A stretch of DNA of 64,000 nucleotides from Liolophura sinensis (Eukaryota; Mollusca; Polyplacophora; Chitonida; Chitonidae), in the NCBI RefSeq assembly GCF_032854445.1, contig NC_088296.1:21195853-21259852 (forward strand), in the 5' to 3' direction. Positions 37,171 through 50,300 of this stretch are shown piece by piece. Numbering within the stretch: the stretch's first letter is position 1; every line of letters starts with the position of its first letter. The notes beneath the pieces are model-generated. The model made no database searches and was not told the origin of the DNA. It saw only the letters and a program-made list of their open reading frames with translations. Both the position numbers and the translations under genes were made by a program.

Positions 37171-38277
37171 ATGATGTCAGTGGCCTACAGGATTACATCG
37201 CTGCTTCTGTATGTGTCCGGTGAGTTAGGTAGTCAGTTTGGTGTTCGATGAGACAAAAGGGTACCCGTTATTTGGTGGCGACGTTTTGGGGTTTTAAAGA
37301 GCAAGTAGAGGTTTTATTTCTTTGATCATTTTTATACACCATGTCTAAAATAGGCCATGAGTGCAAAACAAATTGTCATTTTATTTGCTTATTTCTCTCA
37401 AAGCCGCAATAATGGTGGCACCAAAGGTAATATATATTACAAATATTACAAAACAAATGCTTTACAGACAAACATACTTTTGTCCACGTATTCTTGAATT
37501 GTGCTAAAATTTCATGATTGGAAAAGCAGATGTCTTCCTTTTCGCAAATAAAAAAAAAATGGCAGTAGACCTGCTCAGTTAGCATTTCCCGCCAAATCAT
37601 ATCCCGTTTAAACTCTGAGTACGTGTGAACTAGAGGTACTTCTATTCTATTCTACACAGTCAGCGAAAATAATAATTACAAGAACAAACAGTCGAAACGT
37701 TTAAGCTTTTCTCTACGCATTTTAACAACTTTAAGATCTGACGTCCAAAATATGATTTATATCGATTTTGTTAGACTTGTAGGCCGATGCAACAGCCATA
37801 ATAATGTCCCAAGGCCAGAGGCACATAATTTTCGTATCTCGTGTCATTTCAAATAAATGCTCAGCTGTACTAGGTCAATGGTCATTTCTGTAATTTTTTT
37901 TCCATAAGAGGACAAGGACCACTTGACCACGGGCAGTTATTCGGTTCTTGCAGTTACACTAGCAGGATTTCATGGGAATTTTCCTTCAGATCTGTTGATG
38001 AAATGCAAGGTTCCGTTTTTGGAAATCCTAGTTCAATTCCGGGTGTGACCATCAGAGTAAATCGTTTGAACCATTACGTGGGATTTATAATTGCTTGGAT
38101 GTGGTATAAACCGATTATTTTGCTAACCGCATCAACAATCAATATATACTTCTTCCTCAGGAAAAAGGCAATTGTCCCTCTGTCCGTGCTGATATTCAGA
38201 AGAAACAATTTTTCAACATCACAATCCCACAGAATGTCAACATTCTCCAGTTCATGTTCGATGTAGCGCTCTGTTGA
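37171..38277 (+). CDS. small secreted protein, 104 residues, unrecognised
   Basis: Three exons fit: 37171-37219 (phase 1 end, CCG|GTGAGT), 37908-38056 (acceptor TTTTTCCATAAG, donor AGA|GTAAAT, phase 0 end) and 38161-38277 (acceptor CTTCTTCCTCAG, stop TGA). Total 315 nt. The ATG follows a CTCACTTTTTCAG acceptor, so a non-coding first exon probably lies upstream. Residues 1-16 are signal-like (MMSVAYRITSLLLYVS). The mature part reads GPLDHGQLFGSCSYTS, WEFSFRSVDEMQGSVFG, EKGNCPSVRADIQKK and FFNITIPQNVNILQF, and ends DVALC. It has three cysteines, one at the very C-terminus, and one N-glycosylation site (NIT). No family is recognised. Splice-phase agreement of all joints is the main support. An AATAAA lies at 38526-38531. 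Confidence 0.6.
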
Positions 38278-38447
38278 ACTGCAAGTATAATCACCTCGCT
38301 GTTTTCAGCAAATCGCTTAAGATGGATTTGTCTAACCGAATTTGATACATTTATTGAATTATTGATATGATAACACACACTTCCCTGTATCGATATCGAT
38401 CAAATATCGATTCTGTGTTGTTCCTTATATTGATTCTTGCTATGCAG

Positions 38448-38530
38448 ATGACCGGATTGTTCTTCAAACCGCATCATCTCATAGAAAACGGATCTGTACG
38501 TTCGGCAGTATTCCAATAATAAGAAAATAA
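38448..38530 (+). CDS. candidate short terminal exon
   Basis: Acceptor TTGATTCTTGCTATGCAG ends at 38447. The phase 1 frame reads DRIVLQTASSHRKRIC, then TFGSIPIIRK and TAA. It is short and unassigned; it could be an alternative 3' exon for the gene at 37171, but the phase differs from that gene's last joint. Confidence 0.2.
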
Positions 38531-39554
38531 ATTGCGCATTATTTTAGTTGAAAGACCTGATAATTGTTATTTTTTTCAAAGAAAGCGTACCCAAACATTT
38601 GCCACCGTAAGTATGTTCAACTGCAGGTTGCATATTGCACGGCGATCGACTGTGAGTGCATACATTTTTGATACAGCAACGTGGCATGTTGTAAGACATG
38701 ACATGTTATAATACATTACACATTGCAATACTTTAGACAGTTTTGACAATGGCCGTCAATTTTGTGCCTGGAAAAAATGCTTACGGTACCTACGTACATG
38801 TATCACATAGAGATTTCCACACCACAATTCGTCCACAAACTGAACGCTGCGCAAACGACTCACACAGCTAAAACTCTAGAAATTCCCAGTACAAACACCG
38901 TATTAATCCACCCATTGTCTACTTTACCATGCTTTTTACCATCGAGCCATATAAGGCGTGTACGTCACTCTGTATACAAATTTCCTGATCGCTATGACCT
39001 CAAATCCTTTAAAACACTGAATCTGAAAACCTGAGTTACTCACAATAAAAAGCTAACACAGCCAATGTTATTTGTAAGGCGTGTCGTATAATCTGGGCAT
39101 CTTTTATAGTTTACCGACACTGGGTTTCCAGTCATCTGAATATACCTATCGATTTGATTATTGATGTTAGCAGCTCTTTTCTTTATTCCGTATTGTGCAC
39201 TGACCCATTGTCCTGGTTATGAACTAACCACATTATCCCCACTCAGGAAACCTGTAGAAAAAGCGTAGTCCCCCATCATCGAAGATTAGTACGGCCATAA
39301 TCTCAAAAAACAATCACAGCTGTGTCCGCCTGGATATATGTACTGCCAGCATCGAGGGTTTGGGCGATTGGATGTCACGAAACGGTTCTGCGATGCTGCT
39401 GAGCTAATGTGTAATTGTGTAATTTGGTGTCAGTATCGGGCTGCAATTTGTGATGGTGGCCACACTGAGCTACCATACTTACGCATGTAACTCTGATAAA
39501 ATCTGGATTAATTGTAATTTATCAGAAACACCTTTAACGGAAGCAGGACTGGAT

Positions 39555-39745
39555 GTATTTTATTTTATTTATTTATTTATTTATTTATTGATTTATTTAT
39601 TTATTTTTTTAGTTTACTGACGCTAAACGCCGTAGGTTTCTCAAGAACGGATTACTCATATTGTGGCGGCCAGTCTGTTTGGTGGGGAAAGCCATAATTC
39701 TCGGAGAAAACCATCAGTTTATAGCAGATTATTGACAAATCTGTA
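39555..39745 (-). repeat. SINE family A, diverged, with (TTTA)n tail
   Basis: (TTTA)n at 39558-39605, then CTGACGCTAAACGCCGTAGG, TGTGGCGGCCAGTCTG and GGAGAAAACCATC. Confidence 0.7.
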
Positions 39746-40534
39746 CATAGGTAATGCCCAGATGAAATCATGAGATATTGAACGAATTCCATGACAGTCC
39801 TCCCGTACATTGGCCCCGCGAGCGACGCCGACTACCAATGCGCCGTAAACAGTAGAAAAAAAGGAAGGGGGAAATATCGATGATTCGCAATGCATTCTAG
39901 GAAACGTGTCAGTTATTTGTCAAAGGGCAATGGTTTACTCGGGACTACCCATTTTCCCCGCCATAAGCCTGACCGACGTCGCCAAGTGAATTATTCTACG
40001 CTATACCACAAAAAAAGCCATTTTAAAATGACTGTCTTTACCGACGTTAAAGAAGTGAAAAAACCTTTAACTTGGCGTAAAAAAATACATCCAGTCCTGC
40101 TTCCGTTAAAGGTCTTTCTGATAAATTACAATTAATCCAAATTTGTAAAACCGTTAATCAATCAATCAATCTGAATGGTTCAGTCTCTTCGATAATATTA
40201 TCAATGAATGATTACGATTAGTTGTCACATTGGCAGGATTTCAGCAATATTTTGAACATCTGCTTGAAAACATCTCTTTCGACATGAAAATCATAATATC
40301 CCAATTCAGACATATATCGCTTTTATAAGAAGCTAAAATAAACAATTTGTCAACTTTCTCACTGTAGTCACTGCTCAGGTTTTACTCTCTACTCTGTAAG
40401 TCCTTTATATCGAGCCTACGCTATGTAGTTTCATGTCCATTCCTGCCTCTGTGAATGTATAGATGGATTTCACTCACGTCCGTATTGCATCTTTAAGACG
40501 ATTCCACGGTCAAGTGCACATAGCGAGATATAAT

Positions 40535-40765
40535 TAAAAACTTACAGCACAGAGAGCGAAATCAGAGCAGCAACGGCAGTGTGATAGCTGGCGAACGGTC
40601 ACACGTAACCGGTGAAATACTTTCTCTTGCCAGATTACGCCAGTTTGGATTTTGTTCTAACTGTTCAAGTCAATGATTAAAATGTGGAAAATTACACTCC
40701 AACTAGCACCATGGGTTAAGCAGAATTAAGTAAAGGAAATGCAATGATGTTAATTGCACTGGACC
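40535..40765 (+). repeat. dispersed repeat family D
   Basis: CTTACAGCACAGAGAGCG, CACACGTAACCGGTGAAATAC, TTTTGTTCTAACTGTTCAAG and AGCAGAATTAAGTAAAGG. Confidence 0.7.
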
Positions 40766-40889
40766 AGAATTACTCAAAAACGCTCTGTTGCCATCACGTG
40801 AAGGCAATCTCCAAGATAAATCATGGAATGTAAATAGAGGTTAAACATGGCTGTGATTGCAAATCATCTGTTACTTGAGCACAATAGTC

Positions 40890-41310
40890 AGTCCTGTTTC
40901 GGCCCGAGTCGCCATTGTCAGTCCAGCTGGGACCCGGGTCGCCATCATCATTCCGGTTGGGTCTGAGTTGCCATTGTCAGTCCAGCTGGGACCCGGGTCG
41001 CCATCGTCATTCCGGTTGGGTCTGAGTTGCCATTGTCAGTCCAGCTGGGACCGGGTTGCCATCGTCATTCCGGTTGGGTCTGAGTTGCCATTGTCAGTCC
41101 AGCTGGGACCCGGGTCGCCATCGTCATTCCGGTTGGGTCTGAGTTGCCATTGTCAGTCCAGCTGGGACCCGGGTCGCCATCGTCATTCCGGTTGGGCCTG
41201 CGTTACCATTGTCAGTCCCGTCTTGGGTCCGAGTTGCCGTTGTCAGTCCAGCTTGGACCCGAGTCGTAATTGTCAGTCCGCTTTGGGTCCGAGTTGCAAC
41301 AGTTATCTCA
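40890..41310. repeat. 59-60 bp minisatellite, about seven copies
   Basis: Unit GTCAGTCCAGCTGGGACC, GGGTCGCCATCGTCATTCC, GGTTGGGTCTGAGTTGCC. The mixed 59/60-bp length rotates the frame and yields a spurious 158-codon ORF. It ends about 45 bp before the CTLD exon. Confidence 0.9.
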
Positions 41311-41355
41311 TTATTCGCGCATTCTGTTCATAGTCCTACAGTTCCTCAACCACAG

Positions 41356-44300
41356 ACATTCGTCAGTTATTACTATTTCCCGAGAAGACTACGTGGAACC
41401 ATGCCGAAGAGCTCTGTGAGTCAGTGGGGATGGAGCTAGTCACGGTTAACAGCCCCTGACGTTCACACAGCCATGGAAGTCTTTGGATGACTCTGATGTA
41501 TGGACAGATTTGTAAGTAGAAACATCGTATTAACTTTTTAAAATTTTATTTTTATTTATTCACTGACTCCGTAAGTGGGAAGGTCTGTTAGCAACGTACG
41601 GGATGGTCGTGGGGTTTCCCCCCGGTTTCCTCCCACCATAATTGCTAGCCGCCGTCGTACAAGTGAAATATTTTTGAGTACGGAATAATACACCAGTCAA
41701 ATAAATAAATGAATATTCACTCATTAAACAATCGACGGCTAGAATCTTGATTTGTTTAATTGTTTTCTTTGTTTGATTGGAGATTTACGCCGTTCTCAAA
41801 ATATTTCACTTATACGACGGCGACCAGCAGAAATTGGAAAGAGCCTAGGGGAAAACCAGGACCACCCGCTGGTTTGTTGGTAGACCCTCTTGCGTACGAG
41901 AGGAAGCCAGCATGAGCTGGGCTTGAAATTACAGCGACCGCATTCGTGAGAGGATTCTGGGTCACTGTGTTGCCCTAGCACGCTAACCATTTGGCCAACG
42001 AGAAATCTATATGTTAATATACCCATTGGAATTCATACCTTTTTTAGTTCTTTCTCAACTCAACTTTATAAGGACATTTTCGTACAACTCATAGCAATAC
42101 TTCAACCAGTGCAACATGTTAATATGTACTAATTAAGTCTCAAGTTGTGTAGTCTTTTGTTTGATACACACTCGTACTGCGCTCCAATTCTGAGGACACG
42201 TTTTGTGGCGGGGTACAACTGGCAACTAGTCCCAGAAAGGAACAAGTTCACTTTGGCCAACTCTTTCGGGCTTTAGAAAGTTATTATTAAAAACTAACAC
42301 TCTATGATATGCAATTAAAACGAATATATATGGTAAAAAAAGCGATTATGCGATTTGTTTGGACATAGGAAAGGATGTCTTTAATTGTAATCGACGGTTC
42401 TGTGTTAGGCAAGTACCCAGGGTGAAATTTTATGTAAGAAACCTATTGAATTGTGCAAGGGATATGTAAGCAATGTAACCACAAAATTTCCTTTTTAATT
42501 ATCAATAATGACGATTCATTAATATTTAGATACGCCTTAAAAAGATCACTGATGTACCTTTCCCGGTACACTGACTACAACGGTAAAGCCGAATTGATTA
42601 TTGCTTTTTTGGACTGAATGAATCCTACATTATCAGTTTTTTCCGCCAAAGGAATAAGCAACAGGCAACAGGCCTATTTTACCGCTATATCCTTTAGACA
42701 AGAGAAAATTCACACTGAAATAGTGCGCTGTGGATCTTGGGCACTATAAAGTACTTTATAATTAATTACACAGTTTTCCGTTTTACCTTTGAATTCGTTG
42801 TCCTTGATTACGTGCTAGGTAAACGTTTTGAAATAATAAGGTATAATTTGCTCAGGGACTTGTTCTCATTCCCGTCCGTCTATAAGCTGGTATAACAGGT
42901 ATATTTCTCTGGACTGACCCGCTTCGGTGGCCTAATGGTTGAAGCGTCCCGGTCTTGAAGTCGGGAGACCCGGGATCAAACCCGGGTCGGATCATACATG
43001 TACCAAAGACTTTTTAAAAATGGTACTTCCTGCTGCCTCGCTTGCCGTTGAACAGTGAGAGGTTAGAGCAAAGAAACATGGCCCAGTCTCAGTATAAGGT
43101 GACTGGGTGGGGTGTCATGTCTGTGGTCTTCGACATGATACTTCAGTGACGGTAGCATTTTGGCCCTGTCACAAAAGACACAATATATATGTATACGCAC
43201 CTATGACTCCTCATCGCCATAAGTTTGAAATATTGCTAAGTACGACGTTAAACACTATACATGCATACATACATACACACACACGCATACACATACACAC
43301 ATACATATTTTCTTTATAAGATCACTTGTGGTTCAACATGAAGGGGATAATGCAACGTCTGGTTGACCCGTATCAGTATGATGGCTCGGGCGGGACGGCT
43401 TACTTGCCTTCGGTAAGGCGTTTCCGTGAAGCAGCACTATATAAAAGAGCGGTGGAAATCCGTCCTGCAACAAGGAGGCACATTACTTGCACTCTAAGGG
43501 CTCCTTCGTGGTGATAAGTACGACGTTAAACCCCAAGCACTCACTCACTCTCTTGTTAGGGCGCAGGTTTTCCTTTTTCCATGCCGGACTAATGACGCAT
43601 GTTCTTCCCAAAATAACAGCAATGCAAAAATAACAGCAATGCAAAAATAACAGCAATACAAATGATCTGGTTCAAATTCGGAAATGTCTGGACTGTTAGT
43701 TCAAGTGAAATCAAAGGATAATTTGTCGACACGGTCGTATAGTAAGGGATTAATATCGTTTTTATTCACGTCATACTCCATTAAGTTGAATTTCTGTCCA
43801 GATGAGATATGAATTTTAACCAGAGAGGAAGCCGTTCTTAACCTTAGTTTCATCTGGGGTGGTAACCAATTCTTACGGGGGGGGGGGGGGATTATTTCCC
43901 GACTTGTGTGAAATTCATTCTCAACTGGGATGAAAGCCTTTCTCAGCCTTGGTGAAAATTATTCTTCACGTGAATAAAATATTCTTTACCTAGGTGAAAT
44001 TCATTCTCAACCTGAATGAAACTAGTCTGACCGTTCTCAACCTGAATGAAACTAGTCTGACCGTTCTCAACCTGGGTGAAACTAGTCTGACCGTTCTCAA
44101 CCTGGGTGAAAACCACTTTCAGTCTGTGTGAAAACCGTTCTCAACCTGGGTGAAAACCACTTTCAGTCTGTGTGAAAACCGTTCTCAACCTGGGTGAAAA
44201 CCGTTCTTCCCATGTGTAAAAACCATTCTTCATCAGAGGGAAAATCATCCTCAGTGTGTGAAGGTACCACTATCGGAGAGTAAAGATGAGAAACAACTAG

Positions 44301-47300
44301 CTTGTTTACTCTCAGATCAGCGATAGGCCTTACACATAATCAAACAAAGAAACACGAAGACGCTTTAATAGGTTCAATACATATACTTTAATAGGTTCAA
44401 TACATATACTTTAAGAAAAAATACAATTAACTATTAATATTGTACAAAACAATACAGCTAATTAATATGTATATATAAATACAGTCGCTTACATTGTCCA
44501 TATCCGGATGGAATATTCCGGCTTCCAAAGTCGAGCCAGTCTACGTAAATATAGAATCCACAATTAAGATGAATTCCTCAACATATGACAGTCTGATAAG
44601 TGGTTCATTCCCCAACAGCCTGTGAATGTGTAACTTCTCAGGGGCGGATGGTTGACAGTAGCGTCCGTGATGCCGAACAGTCGATGCATGTTTCACTCCT
44701 CGGAAAATACATAAAGTCACTTTCAGGGCAAACTGGGATGAAATGTACGTAATCGCACAAAGAAACAATGAGCGATACAAGCTCCAAAATAGCGTCTCAA
44801 AAAAGAAAGTGACGAAACGCAAGTTCACAAAGTGCTATGTACAGAAAATGGAGTACAAATGACCAATGTCGACTGTAAATATGACTGCTCTCAAGTGGAC
44901 TTGAGTAAATGACTGCTCACAAGTGGACTTGAATGAATGACAGCGAGCTTCACAACCCCGTCGCTCAAAAATTCTGGAGGGTTTGACCGTAAACATGTTT
45001 ACAACACCGATACAAATTTCCAGAATGTATACCCAGTGCACAATGACACTAAACCCATAAACACCGAAGCCTCGAGAACACTACATTGAATTACAGTGCA
45101 GGTTATATCATACACACAGTTGAAAATGTAGGTCAGACACTGAAAAAAATAAAAAAGAAACAATACAATGTTTAAAGACGGGGTTCGCAACAGTGGGTGA
45201 AAAACATTCTTTACCTGCGTGAAAACCATACTTAACCTAGGGGAAACTATACTCGAACTGGGTGAAATTCATTTTCAAAATGCTAAAAACAATTTCCAAG
45301 CTGGACGAAAATTATTTTCAACCAGGGTGAAAATCAGTTTCAATATGGGTGAAAAGCATTCTCAACCTCGGTGAAAACCATTCTCAACCTGAATGAAACT
45401 ATTCTTAACCAGGGTGAAAATCATTCTGTACCTGAATGAAACCATTTTCAACCTGGTGAAAATCATTCTTAGCCTGTGTGAAAATACCATTTTCAGTTAT
45501 CAATTATTTTCAACCAGGTTGAAAATTATTCTCAGTCAGGGTGAAAACCACTTTCAACATGGGTAAACAGTTCGCAACCTCAGTGAAAATAAATCTCAGC
45601 CTGGAGGAAACGTTCCAGGTCAATAAACGCAAGGACAATTTCCAAAACGACGTACAACACAAACCACCAACGAACTTAGAAAGTGTATAAAGTACGAACA
45701 AATGAAGAGAAGCACTCCACAGTTTTGAATGATATCAGTATGTTCCGGGTGACTGAGTAAAATCAGTATTCGGATCGTGCATCATATAGTACATAAATTG
45801 TCGATAATAAAGTATGTGTTTCAGTTATGCTTTGATTACAACTGTTTATATATCCAAAGAGGCGATCCAATACATCTCCAAGACCAAAGTTTAAGCAGAA
45901 TTTATTCATAGTCATTCCCAATCTGTTTGAAAATCATTTCCAACCTGAATGAAAACAAAATTCGGATTAATTGCTTTTCACACAGGTAAAAATTAAGCTT
46001 CACCTGGATGCAGAGCAGTTGTAACTTAGGCGAAAATCAATCCTTACCTGCATGGAACAAGTAATCAAAAAGTATAATATAAATAAAGAAAAGACATAAA
46101 TAACTAAACAGCCTTTGAAATCCACCGCGGGGACAGGTATATACTTTAACGGAAGACGTAAACACTCCAAAATATCAATATAACCGTGACCATTAGGCTT
46201 AACTAAATAAACATCCAGTTTGATGTGTACAATGAAGATAAAATCGACGGTCAAATAAAAATATAAACAGCCACATGTAAATAAATGTGTATGCTCTTTG
46301 GCCTTACAGTGTCGACTATTGGATGGGATTACACAAGTATGACGTTTACAGGGAAACTGATTACCTCTGGGCAGATTGTCGTACATTAATACCCCAGGGC
46401 TGGACCCCAGGGTGGAAAGATGAAGGAAATATTCATGAGCGATGCGGACGGACAAGAGGTGATAAGAAATGGGAGATGAAGAAATGTCACGAGAAACACG
46501 GGGAGGTTGTATGTCAGAACTTTACACAAGGTATGCAAATAAATCACCGTAGTCGCAGAGTAAGGTCAAATCAAAGAACAGTAAAATCAAGTAGGATGTA
46601 ACAAAAGACTTACAGCACAAAGAGTAGACATGGTACAGAGATAACAGTGTGATAGTTGGCAAACAGTCACACGTAACGGATGAAATACAGCCTCTTGTCC
46701 ATTTATTTAGCTCAGTTTGGGTTTTATTCTAACTGTTCAGGTAAATACTTAAATCAAATGCAGCCTTTTGTCCATTTAGCTCAGTTAGGGTTTTATTCTA
46801 ACTGTTCAGGTAAATGCTTAAATAGTGGCAAATTACATACTTAAATCACAAACTTATTAAATTTTATGTCATTTAACAACCAACTGACAAAGTTATATTA
46901 GTACATCATCCCTTTTATGGGTGGAGTGAACCGGCGTGCAGTGACTAAACCACCGCCCTATGGCAAGCCACTAACGAACTTTCCCACTTGAGAAGCAGAA
47001 TACTGATCTTCAAGAAACGTCAGACGTTTGTTTCATCGGTCACATGAGCCTCGTCGTTCGCTTATTGTCACAAAGGCCCCACAAACAATACTAGCTTGAA
47101 AGACGCGAACTTCAGTAAAAACTCAAAAATCACATTGACGTTTTATAAAATATAATTCTGTTTTATAATATGTACAGAATGTACAGTTTTTTGAAACACA
47201 ATGTACAGAATTATAAACAAGCATTTTGAAATGCCGAAAAAACTAAAATGTTTGACATAGGTTAATGGCCTTTACATAATGAACGATGGAATGGTCACCG

Positions 47301-50300
47301 GCTACATGTGACCTTTTGGCAACTGTCACTGTCTTCGCTGATACGGTTTAATCTCTATGCTGCAATCTTCTGTCTTGGCATGAATGATATACACAAGATT
47401 AGTGGGAACTGTATAGAAACATCGCCGAATATCGGTTAGTTCTGCACAGCCAATTCTGACATTACATAAAACATTCGGTACATTTCTAATCCAAAATCAG
47501 TTATACATGGCTTTCATAACCAGCTGAAAAAAAAACAAAAATAACATATAAGTATGATTCCAAAATCTCATTTGTTTATTTATTTGACTGGTGTTTCACG
47601 CCATGGTTAAGAATATTTGAACTATACAACGGCGGTCAACATAATGATGGGAGGAAACTGGGCAGGTCCCATTGGAAACCACGACCGTCCGCAAGGTTGC
47701 TGTCAGATCTTCCCATGAACGATTGGAAAGGAAGCCAGCATGAGCTGGACTTGAACTCACAGCCACCGCATTGTTTATAATCCGTGGATCATGGTGACAC
47801 ATACAACGTGGTGGTTAGTTTTCAGAATATGGATCCAACGTCGGTAAAGCTTCCTAAGGCGTACACAAGTGTCGAGTTAGCAAAGCCCCTTGAGACTGGA
47901 TAAAAATGGTGCAAATATTTGCAATGTATAAATGCTGTGCTGATGACCTTTAGACAACGCATGTCTCGGCGACCAAGACCTATGTGCCTTCATAAAAAAT
48001 CTGTAAATATTTGCGGTATATGGGCCTTCTTGTCAATTTATGCACATTTATCGTCTAATATTATGTATTATGCTTCCCTCCTGCGTTGGCGATCGAATCG
48101 ATACTTGCAGATGTGTGACAATAAATATAAAGATATATTCGAGTACCACTTAAAAATAAAAGTGGGACTTCCGTGACCGAGGTGGTTAGTGTGCCAGTGC
48201 GGCGCTATCACGTTATTTATTTGATTTGTCTTTTACGCAGTATTCAAGAATATTTCACTTATCCCACGGCGGCCAGCATTATAGTGGGAGAAAACCGGAC
48301 AAACCAAGGCGGAAACCCTAGACCATCCGCAGGTTGCTGCCAGACCTTCGTGCGTACGGCCGACGCAATCATCCAGTACCTGCGAATGGTTGTGGTTTTC
48401 CCTGGGCTATGACCGGTTTCTTTCCACCATCCATTCCACCATTAATTAATTAAATAAATAAATAACTAAAAATAAAAGGCTTTACTTACATTCTCTTACT
48501 CTCACAAACTATGACACGGATATCTGGATTGATGTAGAAAGTCTGTACGATCTCTAAATATAAAAAAACAGAAAATGGCCAAAATGTGTCACGCGCGGGT
48601 TCATCACCGAGCCAAGTCATACTTAAGATTTTAACACTGACAGCTATAAACATCCCTTTCAGTGCCGCTTCGGGATGCAGTAGATCCAGGGTCAATCCTG
48701 GGTCAAGTCACACCTAACGCCTTAAAAGAGGAAATTGTAACTTCCTCGTTTGGCGTTCAGCATTAAGGGGATAATGCAACGACTGGGTGACCCGTATTGG
48801 TATAATGGCTAAGGTGGGGCGGCTTTCTTGCCTTCGGTAAGGATTCTCAGTAAATCAGCACTATATAAAAAAGCGATGGAAATCCGTCCTGCAACAAGGA
48901 GGCACATTACATGCACTCTAAGGGCTCCTTCGTGGTCATATTGAAAAAATTGTTAAGTTCGATGTTAAACCCCAAGCACTCACTCACTCACTCACTCACT
49001 CTCCCTGCAGTAATTATCAGAATGAATGACTGAATAATTAGAGTTTAACGTGACATGGCAATAATTCATTCAAATTGTGGTGGGGATAAAACAGAACTTT
49101 TCCACATGAGAATGACTTTCACACCCAGGGCAAGACGTAAACTGATATCCAGGTGGGCTTTTTACACAAAGCTGTTGAAGAGAGCTGACGTCATATTCTA
49201 TTCACCCTGGACACCCCAAGGTCGCATATCAGCAGTCAACCTTAATACACCTTCAGATCAATAATCGACAGGCAAGTCCCTAAAAAAAACATTCAAACAA
49301 AGAAGAGTGAGTGAGTTGGTGAGGGCTTGGGGTTTAACGTCGTTAACCATTTAACCATTGTTCAGTCTTATGACGACGATGGAATCATTAGAGTGCGTGT
49401 GATGTGCCTCCTTGTAGGCCGCCCGAGTCATTATACTGATACTGGTCAACCAATCGTTGCACTTTTCGCTTCTTGCTGAACGCAAAGAGTCTTAGGTGTG
49501 ACTCGACCCTGGATTGACCCTGGATCTACCGCTCTACCAACGGTGCTGTCTGGGCGGGTAAAGAAAGAAGAAAATATGCATGTCTGAAGTATGAAATTAG
49601 GACGGGTTAATGCCAATGGAAGCAGTGAAGAGTTTACAGTGGTGATGGAGCGCCGTTGTATCAGTGAAAAACACGCATTTAGTATGGCGTTAAACGACAA
49701 TCGATCAGCGAAATCCAGATCATAGAGACTGAATTAGACAAAATATTATGTCTATTGTAATCTATTTATCCCAATGGCATCGATACTCTGGTTTTACTCT
49801 CTGCACTGAATGTTTATTATTACTATTTACCGCGGGAATGCGGAGTGCTAGTTTTGGGTAGACATCGGAATTGCGAAATCGGGGGAGGAGGGTAATTTGT
49901 CATTAGATCAACGATTCAGATTAAAACATGTACAAGTCTTTTCTGAACTTTCTGAACTTTAGGCCAGTGTTCCTTCACAGCATTTGACGATCATTCATTT
50001 GACGTCTCCGAAAGCCCGCTTGTCAATCTAACAACGCGGAACTTGACGTCTGTTAATGACTGTAAATTGGAATGCATGGCTCATACGTCCTCGCCAGCCT
50101 GTTGGGGCATCATGTATGAATCATCAATTTGTTCGTTGTACCTCAGCGAGACGATGACAAACGTGTACAACACACTGAAGGGAGATTCTGATGTAACGGC
50201 TTACATAAGATTGTGTTACATCGGTAAGCATACATTTGTTTTTAATAATTACCGATTGGTTCTTTATGTGTGTGGTGGTGAGGGTGGGGGGGGGGAGGTG

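Noticed and set aside
40857-41333. 158-codon open frame
   Set aside because: Translation of the 59-60 bp minisatellite rotating through three frames.
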